In this document: piece after piece, positions 1-8,544 of the stretch
Layout of the letters: every line of letters starts with the position of its first letter
Numbering within the stretch: the stretch's first letter is position 1
Position numbers and translations under genes: made by a program
Notes under the pieces: generated by a model
Seen by the model: the letters and a program-made list of their open reading frames with translations, nothing else
What the model was told of the DNA's origin: nothing
Database searches by the model: none
Source: Paracoccus aeridis
Lineage (GTDB): Bacteria; Pseudomonadota; Alphaproteobacteria; Rhodobacterales; Rhodobacteraceae
Direction of reading: 5' to 3'
DNA length: 64,000 nucleotides
Assembly: GCF_004923205.2 (NCBI RefSeq)
Contig: NZ_SELD02000043.1
Span: 34,175-98,174, forward strand

Positions 1-678
1 AATGACGCGACCGACAGGCTGCTGGATGCGGCGCTGCTGCACGTCCCGTTCGAGGGGATGAACGACCGTGCGCTGGTGGCGGGCGCGCGCGACATCGGCA
101 TCTCGCCGGACGTGGCGCGGGCGATGTTCCCGCAGGGCGGCGCGGGGCTCGCGGCGGCGTACCACCGGCGCGGCGACGCGGCCCTGCGCGCCGCGCTGCG
201 GGCCGATCCGCCCGCCGGACGGTTCCGGGACCGCGTGGCCGATGCGCTGTGGCGCAGGGTCTGCGCGTCCGACCCCGAGCTGGTGCGCGCAGGCGCGTCT
301 GTCATGGCGCTGCCGCAGAACGCGGCCCTGGGCGCGCGGCTCGTCTGGGAAACGGCCGACACGGTCTGGACGGCGCTGGGCGACAGGTCCGACGACGTGA
401 ACTGGTGGACCAAGCGGGCCACGCTGTCGTCGGTGTGGGGCGCCGTGGTGCTGTACTGGCTCGGCGACTATTCCGAGGGGCGGGCCGACACCCGCGCCTT
501 CATCGACCGCCGGATCGACGACGTGATGCGGTTCGAGAAGCTCAAGGCCGCGGCCCGCAGGGTGCCGGGGGTGGGCACGCTCGCCGATTTCGCCACCGGC
601 TGGATCACCAGCCCCCCGCGCGACAGCCGGTTTGCCGCACCGGGCGGGACGCGGCGCAACGACGGAGCCACGAGATGA
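1..678 (+). CDS. COQ9 family protein (5' end outside the window)
   Basis: Likely ubiquinone-biosynthesis accessory protein of the COQ9 family, a TetR-like helical fold that binds lipids and helps the COQ7-type hydroxylase step at the inner membrane. The frame is open from the first base, and the codons before the Met at 58 read RLLDAALLHVPFEG, the usual COQ9 N-terminus, so the true start lies upstream of the window. The Trp-rich segment NWWTKRATLSSVW followed by YWLGDYS is the conserved C-terminal COQ9 core. The tail is Arg/Pro-rich and not conserved-looking. The stop overlaps the next start (ATGA), so the two genes are translationally coupled. Family call is firm; the role in this organism is inferred. 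Confidence 0.85.
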   Translation, partial: NDATDRLLDAALLHVPFEGMNDRALVAGARDIGISPDVARAMFPQGGAGLAAAYHRRGDAALRAALRADPPAGRFRDRVADALWRRVCASDPELVRAGASVMALPQNAALGARLVWETADTVWTALGDRSDDVNWWTKRATLSSVWGAVVLYWLGDYSEGRADTRAFIDRRIDDVMRFEKLKAAARRVPGVGTLADFATGWITSPPRDSRFAAPGGTRRNDGATR

Positions 679-1670
679 ACCTTCCCGACGACATGACCGC
701 GATCGAGATCTCGCAGCCCGGCGGGCCGGAAACGCTGACGCCGGCGCGGCGGACGGTGCCGATGCCGGGCCCGGGGCAGATCGTGATTCGCGTGGCCTAT
801 GCCGGGGTGAACCGGCCCGACGTGCTGCAGCGGCTGGGCGCCTACGCGCCGCCGCCGGGGGCGTCGGACCTGCCGGGGCTGGAATGTTCCGGCCATGTCG
901 CCGCGGTCGGTCCGGGCGTCACGCGCTGGCAGATCGGCGACGCGGTCTGCGCGCTGCTGCCCGGCGGCGGCTATGCCGAATACGTGGCCACCCACGCCGA
1001 CCACGCGCTGCCGGTCCCGCAGGGCGTGACCCTTCGCGCGGCCGCGTGCCTGCCGGAAACGGCCTTCACCGTCTGGTCCAACGTGGTGATGCGCGGGAAG
1101 CTGCAGGCGGGCGAGCGGTTTCTCGTCCACGGCGGATCCTCCGGGATCGGCACCACGGCGATCCAGGTCGCCCGCGCGCTGGGCGCCCGCGTCTGGGCCA
1201 CCGCCGGATCGGACGAGAAATGCGCGGCCTGCGCGGCGCTGGGCGCCCAGCCCATCAACTATCGCACCGACGACTTCGTCGAGGCGCTGCAGGACGAGGG
1301 CGGGGCCGACCTGATCCTCGACATGGTGGGTGGCGACTACATCCCGCGCAACATCCGTGCGCTGGCCGATGACGGGCGGCTGGTGTTCATCGCCTTCCTG
1401 GGCGGGCCGAAGGTCGAACTGAACTTCGCGCCGGTCATGTCGCGGCGGCTGACGATCACCGGATCGACCCTGCGCCCGCAATCGGATCTCGCCAAGGCCC
1501 GGATCGCCGACGAGCTGCGCCGCCACGTCTGGCCCATGGTCGAGGCCGGAAAGCTGCGCCCGGTCATGGACCAGGAGTTCGCGCTGGCCGATGCCGCCGC
1601 AGCCCACAGGCGGATGGAGCAGGGCGATCACATCGGCAAGATCGTCCTGCGGGTGGCCGGCGAGGACTGA
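675..1670 (+). CDS. NAD(P)H:quinone oxidoreductase, PIG3-like zinc-independent MDR
   Basis: Medium-chain dehydrogenase/reductase of the quinone oxidoreductase (PIG3/TP53I3) type, 331 residues, expected to reduce quinones with NADPH in the cytosol. The N-terminal GroES-like domain contains GVNRPDVLQR and the PGLECSGHV segment. The Rossmann domain has HGGSSGIGTTAIQ, matching the MDR nucleotide-binding turn, and later DMVGG and GSTLRP segments typical of PIG3 proteins. No structural or catalytic zinc cysteine pattern is present, as expected for this subgroup. The start at 675 is chosen because it gives the normal N-terminus and overlaps the COQ9 stop by ATGA. Coupling to COQ9 fits a quinone-related role, but the physiological substrate is unknown. 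Confidence 0.9.
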   Translation: MNLPDDMTAIEISQPGGPETLTPARRTVPMPGPGQIVIRVAYAGVNRPDVLQRLGAYAPPPGASDLPGLECSGHVAAVGPGVTRWQIGDAVCALLPGGGYAEYVATHADHALPVPQGVTLRAAACLPETAFTVWSNVVMRGKLQAGERFLVHGGSSGIGTTAIQVARALGARVWATAGSDEKCAACAALGAQPINYRTDDFVEALQDEGGADLILDMVGGDYIPRNIRALADDGRLVFIAFLGGPKVELNFAPVMSRRLTITGSTLRPQSDLAKARIADELRRHVWPMVEAGKLRPVMDQEFALADAAAAHRRMEQGDHIGKIVLRVAGED

Positions 1671-1696
1671 TCGCGCGTGTCCCGGAGAACCTCAAG

Positions 1697-1737
1697 CGCC
1701 GGAGCCTCCGGCGGGGATATTTCCGGACAGAAGATGG
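1697..1737 (+). terminator. Hairpin plus conserved GGGATATTTC tail
   Basis: An 8-bp inverted repeat (1697-1704 with 1706-1713, CGCCGGAG/CTCCGGCG) lies 26 bases after the oxidoreductase stop. It is followed by GGGATATTTCCGGACAGAAG. The same tail occurs on the minus strand near 46380-46402, again just after a stop codon. A hairpin in this place is most simply a transcription terminator; the shared tail makes it a repeated intergenic element. Confidence 0.6.
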
Positions 1738-1924
1738 GACGGGGGCACGCACCCCGCAGCGGCGCTCGTCCGTGCGGGGTGAGGCATCTCCTGTCACGGC
1801 CATCGGCGTCCCCGCCTGTTCCGCCCGGACAGGGTCGCCGAAACATCTTCACACCGGGTTGACGGCACCGATCTTCTGCCCGTGATTATCCATGCGGCGC
1901 GTCGGCGGAAGCGGCGCCGGCGCC

Positions 1925-2569
1925 TCAGCCCGGCGCTTCCATCAGCAGCGCGCCCCGGCAGTCGCGGCGGATGTCGGGGGCGCAGTCGCGCGGCTGAAGG
2001 TCGCGGGTCAGGCAGATCCGCACCTCGTCCAGCCGCGTGCCGTTGCAGGTCACGGTGATGCCGTCGCGGGTCATGTCGGGGTTGGCCTGGATGAACGCGT
2101 CCTCGATGACCGACGCGGGCAGGTTCACGTCGCGCGGGAGCATCTTCAGCAGCGCCGGCACCTCGGCCGCGGCGGCGGCGTCGCGCACCGCCTGGTAGTA
2201 GCCTCGCGCGGACAGGCCCGAACAGCGGCCGTGCTTCTGCCACTGGTACCAGGCAAGCCCGCCCGACCCCATGACGTCGGCCATCGCCGCGCTGTCGCGG
2301 CGCGAGGGATCGCGCTGCGACGTGGCGCAGTCGGCGGGCCATCCGTCCTCGTATTGCGGCCACAGGCCGTGGACGGTGAAGGCGGTGCGCCTTTCGGGAT
2401 CGCACTGCGGCTCGTCCCGGCCGCGGCCTTCCGTCGCGCACCACGCGGGCGACCAGCTGAGCGCGAGGACGTAGTAGTCGAACTCTCCCGCCACATCCTC
2501 CGCCGCGAGCGCGGGGCAGGATCCGTGGGCGACCAGCAGGGCGGCCGCGGCGGCGAGAAGGGCTTTCAT
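1925..2569 (-). CDS. Ribonuclease T2 family protein, exported
   Basis: Endoribonuclease of the T2 family, 214 residues, with a Sec signal peptide (MKALLAAAAALLVAHG...ALAA), so it acts in the periplasm or outside the cell. The first active-site motif is intact: FTVHGLWP at 64-71 with the catalytic His67. The second motif is WQKHGRC at about 110-116 with His113. In the best-studied T2 enzymes the residue just before that Trp is a catalytic Glu; here it is Gln109, a substitution also allowed by the family pattern. Several Cys residues suit disulfides. It is a single gene, convergent with the quinone oxidoreductase. Activity is likely but not certain given the Gln. Confidence 0.9.
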   Translation of the reverse strand: MKALLAAAAALLVAHGSCPALAAEDVAGEFDYYVLALSWSPAWCATEGRGRDEPQCDPERRTAFTVHGLWPQYEDGWPADCATSQRDPSRRDSAAMADVMGSGGLAWYQWQKHGRCSGLSARGYYQAVRDAAAAAEVPALLKMLPRDVNLPASVIEDAFIQANPDMTRDGITVTCNGTRLDEVRICLTRDLQPRDCAPDIRRDCRGALLMEAPG

Positions 2570-2610
2570 GCGCGCGAGCGTAGCTGCCCCGCAGGCACGG
2601 CAAAAGGGGC

Positions 2611-2639
2611 TTCAAACACCCGGTCCTTCTGCGTATATT
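2611..2639 (+). promoter_or_regulatory. Putative sigma-70 promoter of trcR with palindrome at the start site
   Basis: TTCAAA at 2611-2616 and TATATT at 2634-2639 are separated by 17 bases, close to the housekeeping consensus. The predicted start lies near 2646, where a small palindrome CAATT-N5-AATTG (2646-2660) could act as an operator. The leader would be about 77 bases. This was judged by eye only. Confidence 0.45.
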
Positions 2640-2722
2640 GCGCCTCAATTCCCGAAATTGCGGAATGGCGCCCCGCGCCGCCCGGTTTCACCGGACAGGA
2701 TACGTTTGCGAAGGAGCAACCC

Positions 2723-3442
2723 ATGAACAAGCCGTTGATGGCCAAGGCCACCGCCGTCTGGCTGGTCGACAACACCACCCTCAGCTTCAAGCAGATCGGC
2801 GATTTCTGCGGCCTGCACGAGCTCGAGGTCCAGGGCATCGCCGACGGCGACGTCGCGACCGGCGTCAAGGGGTTCGACCCCGTCGCGTCCAACCAGCTTG
2901 ACCCGCAGGAGATCGAGAAGGGCCAGAAGGACGCGGCCTACAAGCTGAAGCTGAAGCACAACCCCGCCGCCGAGGGCGAGGAAAAGCGCCGCGGCCCGCG
3001 CTACACGCCCCTGTCGAAGCGCCAGGACCGTCCGGCCGCGATCCTGTGGCTGGTGAAGTTCCATCCCGAGCTGGCGGATGCGCAGATCGCCAAGCTCGTC
3101 GGCACGACCAAGCCGACCATCGCGGCGATTCGCGACCGCACCCACTGGAACATCCAGAACATCACCCCGATCGACCCGGTCGCGCTGGGCCTGTGCCGCC
3201 AGACCGAGCTGGACGCCGCCGTCCAGAAGGCCGCGAAGTCGAAGCCCGAGGTGATGACCGACGACGAGCGCCGCAAGCTGGTGTCGACCGAAAGCAGCCT
3301 GGGGATGGCCGACGAGCCGCGGATGCCGGCGGGGATCGCCGGGCTCGAGGGGTTCAGCCTGACCCGCGACGAGGGCAAGCGCACCGACGACGTGGACGCC
3401 GACAGCTTCTTCAACCTGCCCAAGGGGGATGAGGAGGAGTGA
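2723..3442 (+). CDS. trcR: Cell-cycle transcriptional regulator TrcR (DUF1013)
   Basis: 239-residue DUF1013 protein, a family restricted to alphaproteobacteria and described as a cell-cycle transcriptional regulator that associates with RNA polymerase. The N-terminus (MNKPLMAKATAVWLVDNT) and the central segment from about 100 to 150 (RPAAILWLVKFHPEL, then KLVGTTKPTIAAIRDRTHWN) are the conserved family core and resemble helix-turn-helix DNA-binding segments. The C-terminal 60 residues are acidic and variable. The start at 2723 is fixed by a clear AAGGAG at 2711-2716, six bases upstream. The gene appears to have its own promoter and a hairpin shortly after its stop. Confidence 0.92.
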   Translation: MNKPLMAKATAVWLVDNTTLSFKQIGDFCGLHELEVQGIADGDVATGVKGFDPVASNQLDPQEIEKGQKDAAYKLKLKHNPAAEGEEKRRGPRYTPLSKRQDRPAAILWLVKFHPELADAQIAKLVGTTKPTIAAIRDRTHWNIQNITPIDPVALGLCRQTELDAAVQKAAKSKPEVMTDDERRKLVSTESSLGMADEPRMPAGIAGLEGFSLTRDEGKRTDDVDADSFFNLPKGDEEE

Positions 3443-3464
3443 GGCTGCCGGCTTCTTGAGGTAG

Positions 3465-4970
3465 GTGCGGCATCCGCTGATCGCGAGCGAGCTGTTCCAA
3501 GCTCGCTGCAACACCGCAATCGCAGCAAGGCAATTCGGCCGTGTTACGCTGCAAACTGGCTCACGTTCATTGCATCAGGGATTGCTTTTGGAAAACGTGT
3601 TCTCTGCCCACGACTTCTTTTTCCCGGGTACAGACAAGGGGCTGTGCTATCTCGGTCCGCCCGGCAAGCTGCTGAAGAAGCGGCCGGCAGCACGGGTTCG
3701 GCAGATTGTCGCGACTGAGAGCGAAACCGTAAACAGGAAGATGCGGAGGCGGATAGATCCCCGCTGGCGCACGCCCACCAATCCCCCGGTGTTTGAGACG
3801 CTTTCGTCGCTGGTGCTGGCCCGCAATCTTGTTGCAGGACGACGTCGCATTTCCATCGAGGGGAAACTGGTACTCAGCGCAGCGGCGGGGGATCGGGTCT
3901 GGAAGGCCGTTCTGGACCGACTGGATGCCAATGCCGAGCGGCGCTTGAATGCCGAGTTCCAGCAGCGCAAACAGGAAGCGCATCATGGGATGGAAGTGGC
4001 GGACCCTGGCGACGACGACGCTCCATTTGTCGTCGATGCGAGGAATGGCTTCAACTTCTATCACTTTCTGACCGAGACGATGCCTCAGCTTTCCGTGATT
4101 GCTCGCGTTCGGTCGCAAGCAAGCATCTTCATACATCTGCCGCGGGTAGATGACCTCAAGGACTTTGTTCAAGGTTACGTCAGCGACATCTATCCGGGCT
4201 TGGCGCATCGCGTCAGCTACATCGACAAGATGGTCAAGTATGATGCCGCTCGTCTGGTCTATAACCATCGGCACTACCTTTACCAGTCCAGTGATGCGGC
4301 GATCGACATCGCGTTTTCGGAGCTTCCGCAGGACGATCCGTGGCGGCGTCTTGGCTCGGACCGGGCCTGTCGCAAGTTTCTGTCGAAATCGACGTTTGAC
4401 ACTGGAATGCGGCATCTGAGGCACGACGCGCTGGAGCGGGTGAGAGGATTGCCACAGCAGGACCGCCCCAAGCGCCTGTGGATCGGGCGCGATCCGAACA
4501 GTCCGGATAACAAGAACCGCCCAAACGCGCGCGAGAACGAATTGCTCGGAGAATTGCGCCGGCGCGACTTCACCGTGGCCTATCTTGAGAAACTGACGCC
4601 TCTTGAACAGATAGCGATGATCAATGGTGCCGACATCGTAGTCGGACCACATGGGGCGGGATTTGCGCATATGCTGTTCGCCAACCGTCGCGCCCTGTTC
4701 ATCGAGGTTGGTACGCCGCAGACGCAGCTGCACCGATGGGGTGACTTTCTCGGTAACGCCCATGTCGCGAGCTGCGCCTATTCCACCGTTTTTGCGGATG
4801 TCGAGGGCTACGGCGCTGCGGAAGACATTCCAGCTATTTCGAGCGGGCATCGTGGAATTCATATCGGCGAATTGGCAGCAGAAAGGATCTTGAAGCACAT
4901 TGACGAATTCTCCGCCCGTCACTGGCCTGTTTCCTCTGACGCTAAGGAACGGAATCGGACACGTTCGTAA
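3465..4970 (+). CDS. Glycosyltransferase family 61-like protein
   Basis: Likely glycosyltransferase of the GT61 (DUF563) type, which modifies surface glycans. The diagnostic segment is in the C-terminal third: LTPLEQIAMINGADIVVGPH followed by GAGFAHMLFA, then FIEVGTP. An upstream FNFYHFLTETMPQL segment is also typical. The longest frame begins with GTG at 3465 and gives 501 residues, but this start precedes the hairpin at 3486-3507, so a later start is plausible; the first 60 residues look unconserved. GC content and codon use are visibly lower than in trcR or mutS, suggesting acquisition together with the next gene. Acceptor and donor sugars are unknown. Confidence 0.75.
   Translation: MRHPLIASELFQARCNTAIAARQFGRVTLQTGSRSLHQGLLLENVFSAHDFFFPGTDKGLCYLGPPGKLLKKRPAARVRQIVATESETVNRKMRRRIDPRWRTPTNPPVFETLSSLVLARNLVAGRRRISIEGKLVLSAAAGDRVWKAVLDRLDANAERRLNAEFQQRKQEAHHGMEVADPGDDDAPFVVDARNGFNFYHFLTETMPQLSVIARVRSQASIFIHLPRVDDLKDFVQGYVSDIYPGLAHRVSYIDKMVKYDAARLVYNHRHYLYQSSDAAIDIAFSELPQDDPWRRLGSDRACRKFLSKSTFDTGMRHLRHDALERVRGLPQQDRPKRLWIGRDPNSPDNKNRPNARENELLGELRRRDFTVAYLEKLTPLEQIAMINGADIVVGPHGAGFAHMLFANRRALFIEVGTPQTQLHRWGDFLGNAHVASCAYSTVFADVEGYGAAEDIPAISSGHRGIHIGELAAERILKHIDEFSARHWPVSSDAKERNRTRS
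3486..3507 (+). terminator. Hairpin downstream of trcR
   Basis: AGCGAGCT (3486-3493) and AGCTCGCT (3500-3507) form a perfect 8-bp stem with a 6-base loop, 43 bases after the trcR stop. There is no T-run, so it is a weak intrinsic terminator at best. It also marks the place where base composition falls. Confidence 0.45.
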
Positions 4971-4983
4971 GGAGACAGCGTGA

Positions 4984-5826
4984 ATGCGTATTGTCGGGGT
5001 TTGCCGGTTTGCACTGATAGGGCGAGGGGATTGGCAGGCATACCGCGATGTTTCCGACGACGCGCTCGAATCGGTTTACGAAAGTGCAGCGACGGAACTC
5101 TTTGCGCCTGAACGCCTGGAGGCGCGGCTGCGCTCCTTCGAGAACCTTACGTTAGCATCGATGGCACGGCAGACAGACAAGGATTTTCTGTTTCTGGTGC
5201 TTTCATCGGATCGCATGCCCGAGAAGTACCGGAGCAAGCTTGAGGAACTATGCGCGAAAGTGCCTCATGTTGTTCTGCGCTTCTACCCGCCGACCGACGT
5301 CGGCTCTGCGGTGATTGCAACATGTAACGACTTGAACATCAATCTTTCTGAGTTTGCTCAGTTCCGCCTGGACGACGACGACTGCCTGAGCATCCGGTTT
5401 ATCGAACGGCTGAAGGTCCATTGTGAGCGCATGCGCGACCTCCGACCTTTCGCGATTTCTTTTGGGCGCAACCTGGCGGTGTCGATATACCGGGATCGGC
5501 CAATTGGTTTCTGGCGATACAATCAGGCGTTCTTCAGCGCGGGGTTGGCGATCCGCCCGAAACGTGCAGGACGGACTGTCTTTCATTTCGGTCACTTCGC
5601 AGTCCAGCGGCGCATGGATCACTTTGTTGATCAAAGTCACCTGGGAGCTCTCGTTCTGAAATGGCCATCAGACTCCATCCCGATGAATCCAGATAGACCA
5701 GGCGAGATGTATGTTCCCATCCCGCAGAAGGAGTTCAGTGAGTGCCTCGAGCGGGACTTCCCCTACTTGATCGGGTTCGACTTCGAGACATTGCGGCCGA
5801 CGTCAACCAACCCAACCAGCTCATAA
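4984..5826 (+). CDS. Putative rhamnosyltransferase family protein
   Basis: 280-residue protein resembling the putative rhamnosyltransferase family (GT-A-like fold). The FRLDDDD segment (about residues 120-130) looks like the metal- and nucleotide-sugar-binding Asp motif. The N-terminus RIVGVCRFALIG and LTLASMARQTDKDFLFLVLSS match the usual opening strands, and the C-terminus FPYLIGFDFETL is a common end segment. It begins 13 bases after the GT61-like gene, with GGAG a few bases upstream, so the two form one unit. GC is low for the window. Its last 64 bases overlap the 3' end of mutS on the other strand. The sugar is not deducible. Confidence 0.75.
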   Translation: MRIVGVCRFALIGRGDWQAYRDVSDDALESVYESAATELFAPERLEARLRSFENLTLASMARQTDKDFLFLVLSSDRMPEKYRSKLEELCAKVPHVVLRFYPPTDVGSAVIATCNDLNINLSEFAQFRLDDDDCLSIRFIERLKVHCERMRDLRPFAISFGRNLAVSIYRDRPIGFWRYNQAFFSAGLAIRPKRAGRTVFHFGHFAVQRRMDHFVDQSHLGALVLKWPSDSIPMNPDRPGEMYVPIPQKEFSECLERDFPYLIGFDFETLRPTSTNPTSS

Positions 5827-8417
5827 ACCAGCTCCAGCGCCTCGCGCGGGGTCAGCGTGTCCGGCGTGATCTCGCGCAGGCGCGCCTCTGCCGCCGAAAC
5901 CTTCGCCGCCGGCGCGGCTGGCGGCGAAGCGCGGAACAGCGGCAGGTCGTCGATCAGCGCGGCGGGCTTCGCGCCGCCCTCGCGCGCGCCTGATTCCAGC
6001 GCCGCAAGAATGTCGCGCGCCCGGTCCACGACTGCCGAAGGCAACCCCGCGAGCCGCGCGACCTGCACGCCGTAGCTGCGGTCGGCGGCGCCCCTGGTGA
6101 CCTCGTGCAGGAAGATCACCTCCCCCTCCCATTCGCGCACGGCGACGGTCGCGTTCTCGACCCCTTCGAGCTTCGCGGCAAGCTGGGTCAATTCGTGGTA
6201 GTGGGTCGCGAACAGCGCCCGGCAGCGGTTCTGCGCGTGCAGGTGTTCCAGCACCGCCCAGGCGATCGACAGCCCGTCCCAGGTCGCGGTGCCGCGCCCG
6301 ATCTCGTCCAGGATCACCAGCGCGCCCGCGTCGGCCTGGTTCAGGATCGCGGCGGTTTCCACCATCTCGACCATGAAGGTGGACCGCCCGCGGGCGAGGT
6401 CGTCCGCCGCGCCCACGCGGCTGAACAGCTGCGAGACGAGGCCCAGATGCGCGCGTGCCGCCGGCACGAACGCGCCCGCCTGCGCGAGGACCGCGATCAG
6501 CGCGTTCTGCCGCAGGAAGGTCGACTTACCGGCCATGTTCGGCCCGGTCAGCAGCCAGATCGCGGGCGTGTCGCCCGTCGTCAGCGCGCAGTCGTTGGCG
6601 ACGAACGGCTCGCCCTTGCGCCTGAGCGCGCGTTCCACGACCGGGTGGCGGCCCCCTTCGACCACGAAGGCGCGGCTGTCGTCGACGCGCGGCCGGGTCC
6701 AGCCGTCGGCGCTCGCAAGGTCCGCGAAGGCCGCGGCAAGGTCGATTTCCGCCAGCGCGCGCGCGGTCTGGCCGATGCGCGGCCCCGCCTCCAGCACGGC
6801 GGCGACGAGGCGGGCGTAGATCTCGCGCTCGATCTCCAGCGTGCGGTCGCGGGCGTTGAGGATGCGGGTTTCCAGCTCGCTCAGTTCCACCGTGGTGAAG
6901 CGGATCTGGCTGGCGGTCGTCTGGCGGTGGATGAAGCGCGCGCTCAGCGGCGGGGCGAGCATCTTCTCGGCGTGGGTAGCCGTCGTCTCGATGAAGTAGC
7001 CCAGCACGCTGTTGTGCTTGATCTTGAGGCTGGACACGCCGGTCTCGGCGATGAACTCGCCCTGCATCCGGGCGATCACGCCGCGCCCTTCGTCGCGAAG
7101 GGCGCGCGTGTCGTCCAGGTCGGGATCGTAGCCCTGCGCGACGAACCCGCCGTCGCGGGTCAGAAGCGGCGGCTCGGCCACCAGCGCGTCGTCCAGAAGC
7201 GCGATCAGGTCGTCGTGCCCGGTCAGGTCGCGCGCCGCATCCGCCAGCAGCGCGTCCCCGTCGTCCAGCATCCCCGCGATGCGGATCGCCGCGGACAGGC
7301 CGTTGCGGATGGCGGCGAGGTCGCGCGGTCCGCCGCGTTCCAGCGCAAGGCGCGACAGCGCCCGGTCCATGTCCGGCACGCGGGCGAGGCTGTCGCGCAG
7401 ATCGGCGGTCAGGCGCGCGTCGTCCACCAGATGCGCGACGGCGGCCTGGCGGCGATGGATTTCCGCAAGATCGCGGCTGGGCGCGCTGATGCGGCGTTCC
7501 AGCAGCCGCGCGCCGGGGGCGGTCACGGTGCGGTCCACGGCGGCCAGCAGCGAGCCGTCGCGCCCGCCCGACAGCGCCTGCGTGAGCTCCAGGTTCCGGC
7601 GCGTCGCCGCGTCGATCTGCATCGCGCCGGCGCCGCTTTCGCGAACCGGGGGCGCAAGGCGCGGCATCCGCCCGCGCTGGGTCAGTTCGAGGTAGTCCAC
7701 GATCGCGCCCATCGCGGCGAGTTCGGCCCGGCCGAAGCTGCCGAAGCCGTCCAGCGTCTCGACCCCATAGGCCGCACACAGGCGGCGCGCGCCCGACTGG
7801 CTGTCGAAGCTTGCCGCCGAAAGCTCGGTCAGCGCCGCCCCGGCTTCCGCCGCCACGTCGTCCAGCCGCGATCCGTCCAGCGCCAGCAGTTCGCGGGGGG
7901 CGTGGCGGGCGAGTTCGGGCGCCAGCCGCGCGGGCGGACAGGGCGCGACCCGAAGCGCGCCGGTCGAGATGTCGACCCACGCCAGCGCGCAGTCGTCGCG
8001 GACCTGCGCGAACGCGGCGAGGAAGTTGTGGCGCCGCGCTTCCAGTAGCGATTCCTCGGTCAGCGTGCCGGGGGTGACGAGCCGCACCACGTCGCGGGCG
8101 ACCACGGATTTCGCGCCGCGCTTGCGGGCTTCGGCCGGGTCCTCGATCTGTTCGGCGATGGCGACGCGGAAGCCCTTGCGGATCAGCGTCAGCAGGTAGG
8201 ATTCGGCGGCGTGGACCGGCACCCCGCACATCGGGATCGGCTGGCCCAGATGGGTCCCGCGCCTCGTCAGCGCGATGTCCAGCGCGGCGGCGGCGGCGAC
8301 CGCGTCGTCGAAGAACATCTCGTAGAAGTCGCCCATGCGATAGAACAGCAGCGCCCCCGGATTGGCGTCGCGGATCGCGAGATACTGGGCCATCATCGGG
8401 GTCGGCTGGTCGGTCAT
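5763..8417 (-). CDS. mutS: DNA mismatch repair protein MutS
   Basis: MutS, 884 residues, recognises mismatches and small loops and recruits MutL using ATP. The N-terminal mismatch-binding motif FYE (Phe31, Glu33) lies in YRMGDFYEMF. The C-terminal ATPase has Walker A GPNMAGKST near residue 625, Walker B-type VILDEIGRGT, and the helix-turn-helix dimerisation region at the end. The natural C-terminus seems to be PREALELVYELVGLV. The last dozen residues (DVGRNVSKSNPIK) are read from sequence antisense to the low-GC glycosyltransferase, which suggests that the original stop was displaced when that DNA arrived. The body of the protein looks intact. Confidence 0.97.
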   Translation of the reverse strand: MTDQPTPMMAQYLAIRDANPGALLFYRMGDFYEMFFDDAVAAAAALDIALTRRGTHLGQPIPMCGVPVHAAESYLLTLIRKGFRVAIAEQIEDPAEARKRGAKSVVARDVVRLVTPGTLTEESLLEARRHNFLAAFAQVRDDCALAWVDISTGALRVAPCPPARLAPELARHAPRELLALDGSRLDDVAAEAGAALTELSAASFDSQSGARRLCAAYGVETLDGFGSFGRAELAAMGAIVDYLELTQRGRMPRLAPPVRESGAGAMQIDAATRRNLELTQALSGGRDGSLLAAVDRTVTAPGARLLERRISAPSRDLAEIHRRQAAVAHLVDDARLTADLRDSLARVPDMDRALSRLALERGGPRDLAAIRNGLSAAIRIAGMLDDGDALLADAARDLTGHDDLIALLDDALVAEPPLLTRDGGFVAQGYDPDLDDTRALRDEGRGVIARMQGEFIAETGVSSLKIKHNSVLGYFIETTATHAEKMLAPPLSARFIHRQTTASQIRFTTVELSELETRILNARDRTLEIEREIYARLVAAVLEAGPRIGQTARALAEIDLAAAFADLASADGWTRPRVDDSRAFVVEGGRHPVVERALRRKGEPFVANDCALTTGDTPAIWLLTGPNMAGKSTFLRQNALIAVLAQAGAFVPAARAHLGLVSQLFSRVGAADDLARGRSTFMVEMVETAAILNQADAGALVILDEIGRGTATWDGLSIAWAVLEHLHAQNRCRALFATHYHELTQLAAKLEGVENATVAVREWEGEVIFLHEVTRGAADRSYGVQVARLAGLPSAVVDRARDILAALESGAREGGAKPAALIDDLPLFRASPPAAPAAKVSAAEARLREITPDTLTPREALELVYELVGLVDVGRNVSKSNPIK

Positions 8418-8544
8418 CGGGCACCTTGGGTTTCGACGGTTCTAGGGCGCGGGCCGGCCGATGGGAACCGTTCGGGCGCAGGTTCCGGTGGACAGGCGAC
8501 GCGCCCGCGCGCACCCTCGCCGCATCGGAACAGGGGAGGTTTCC

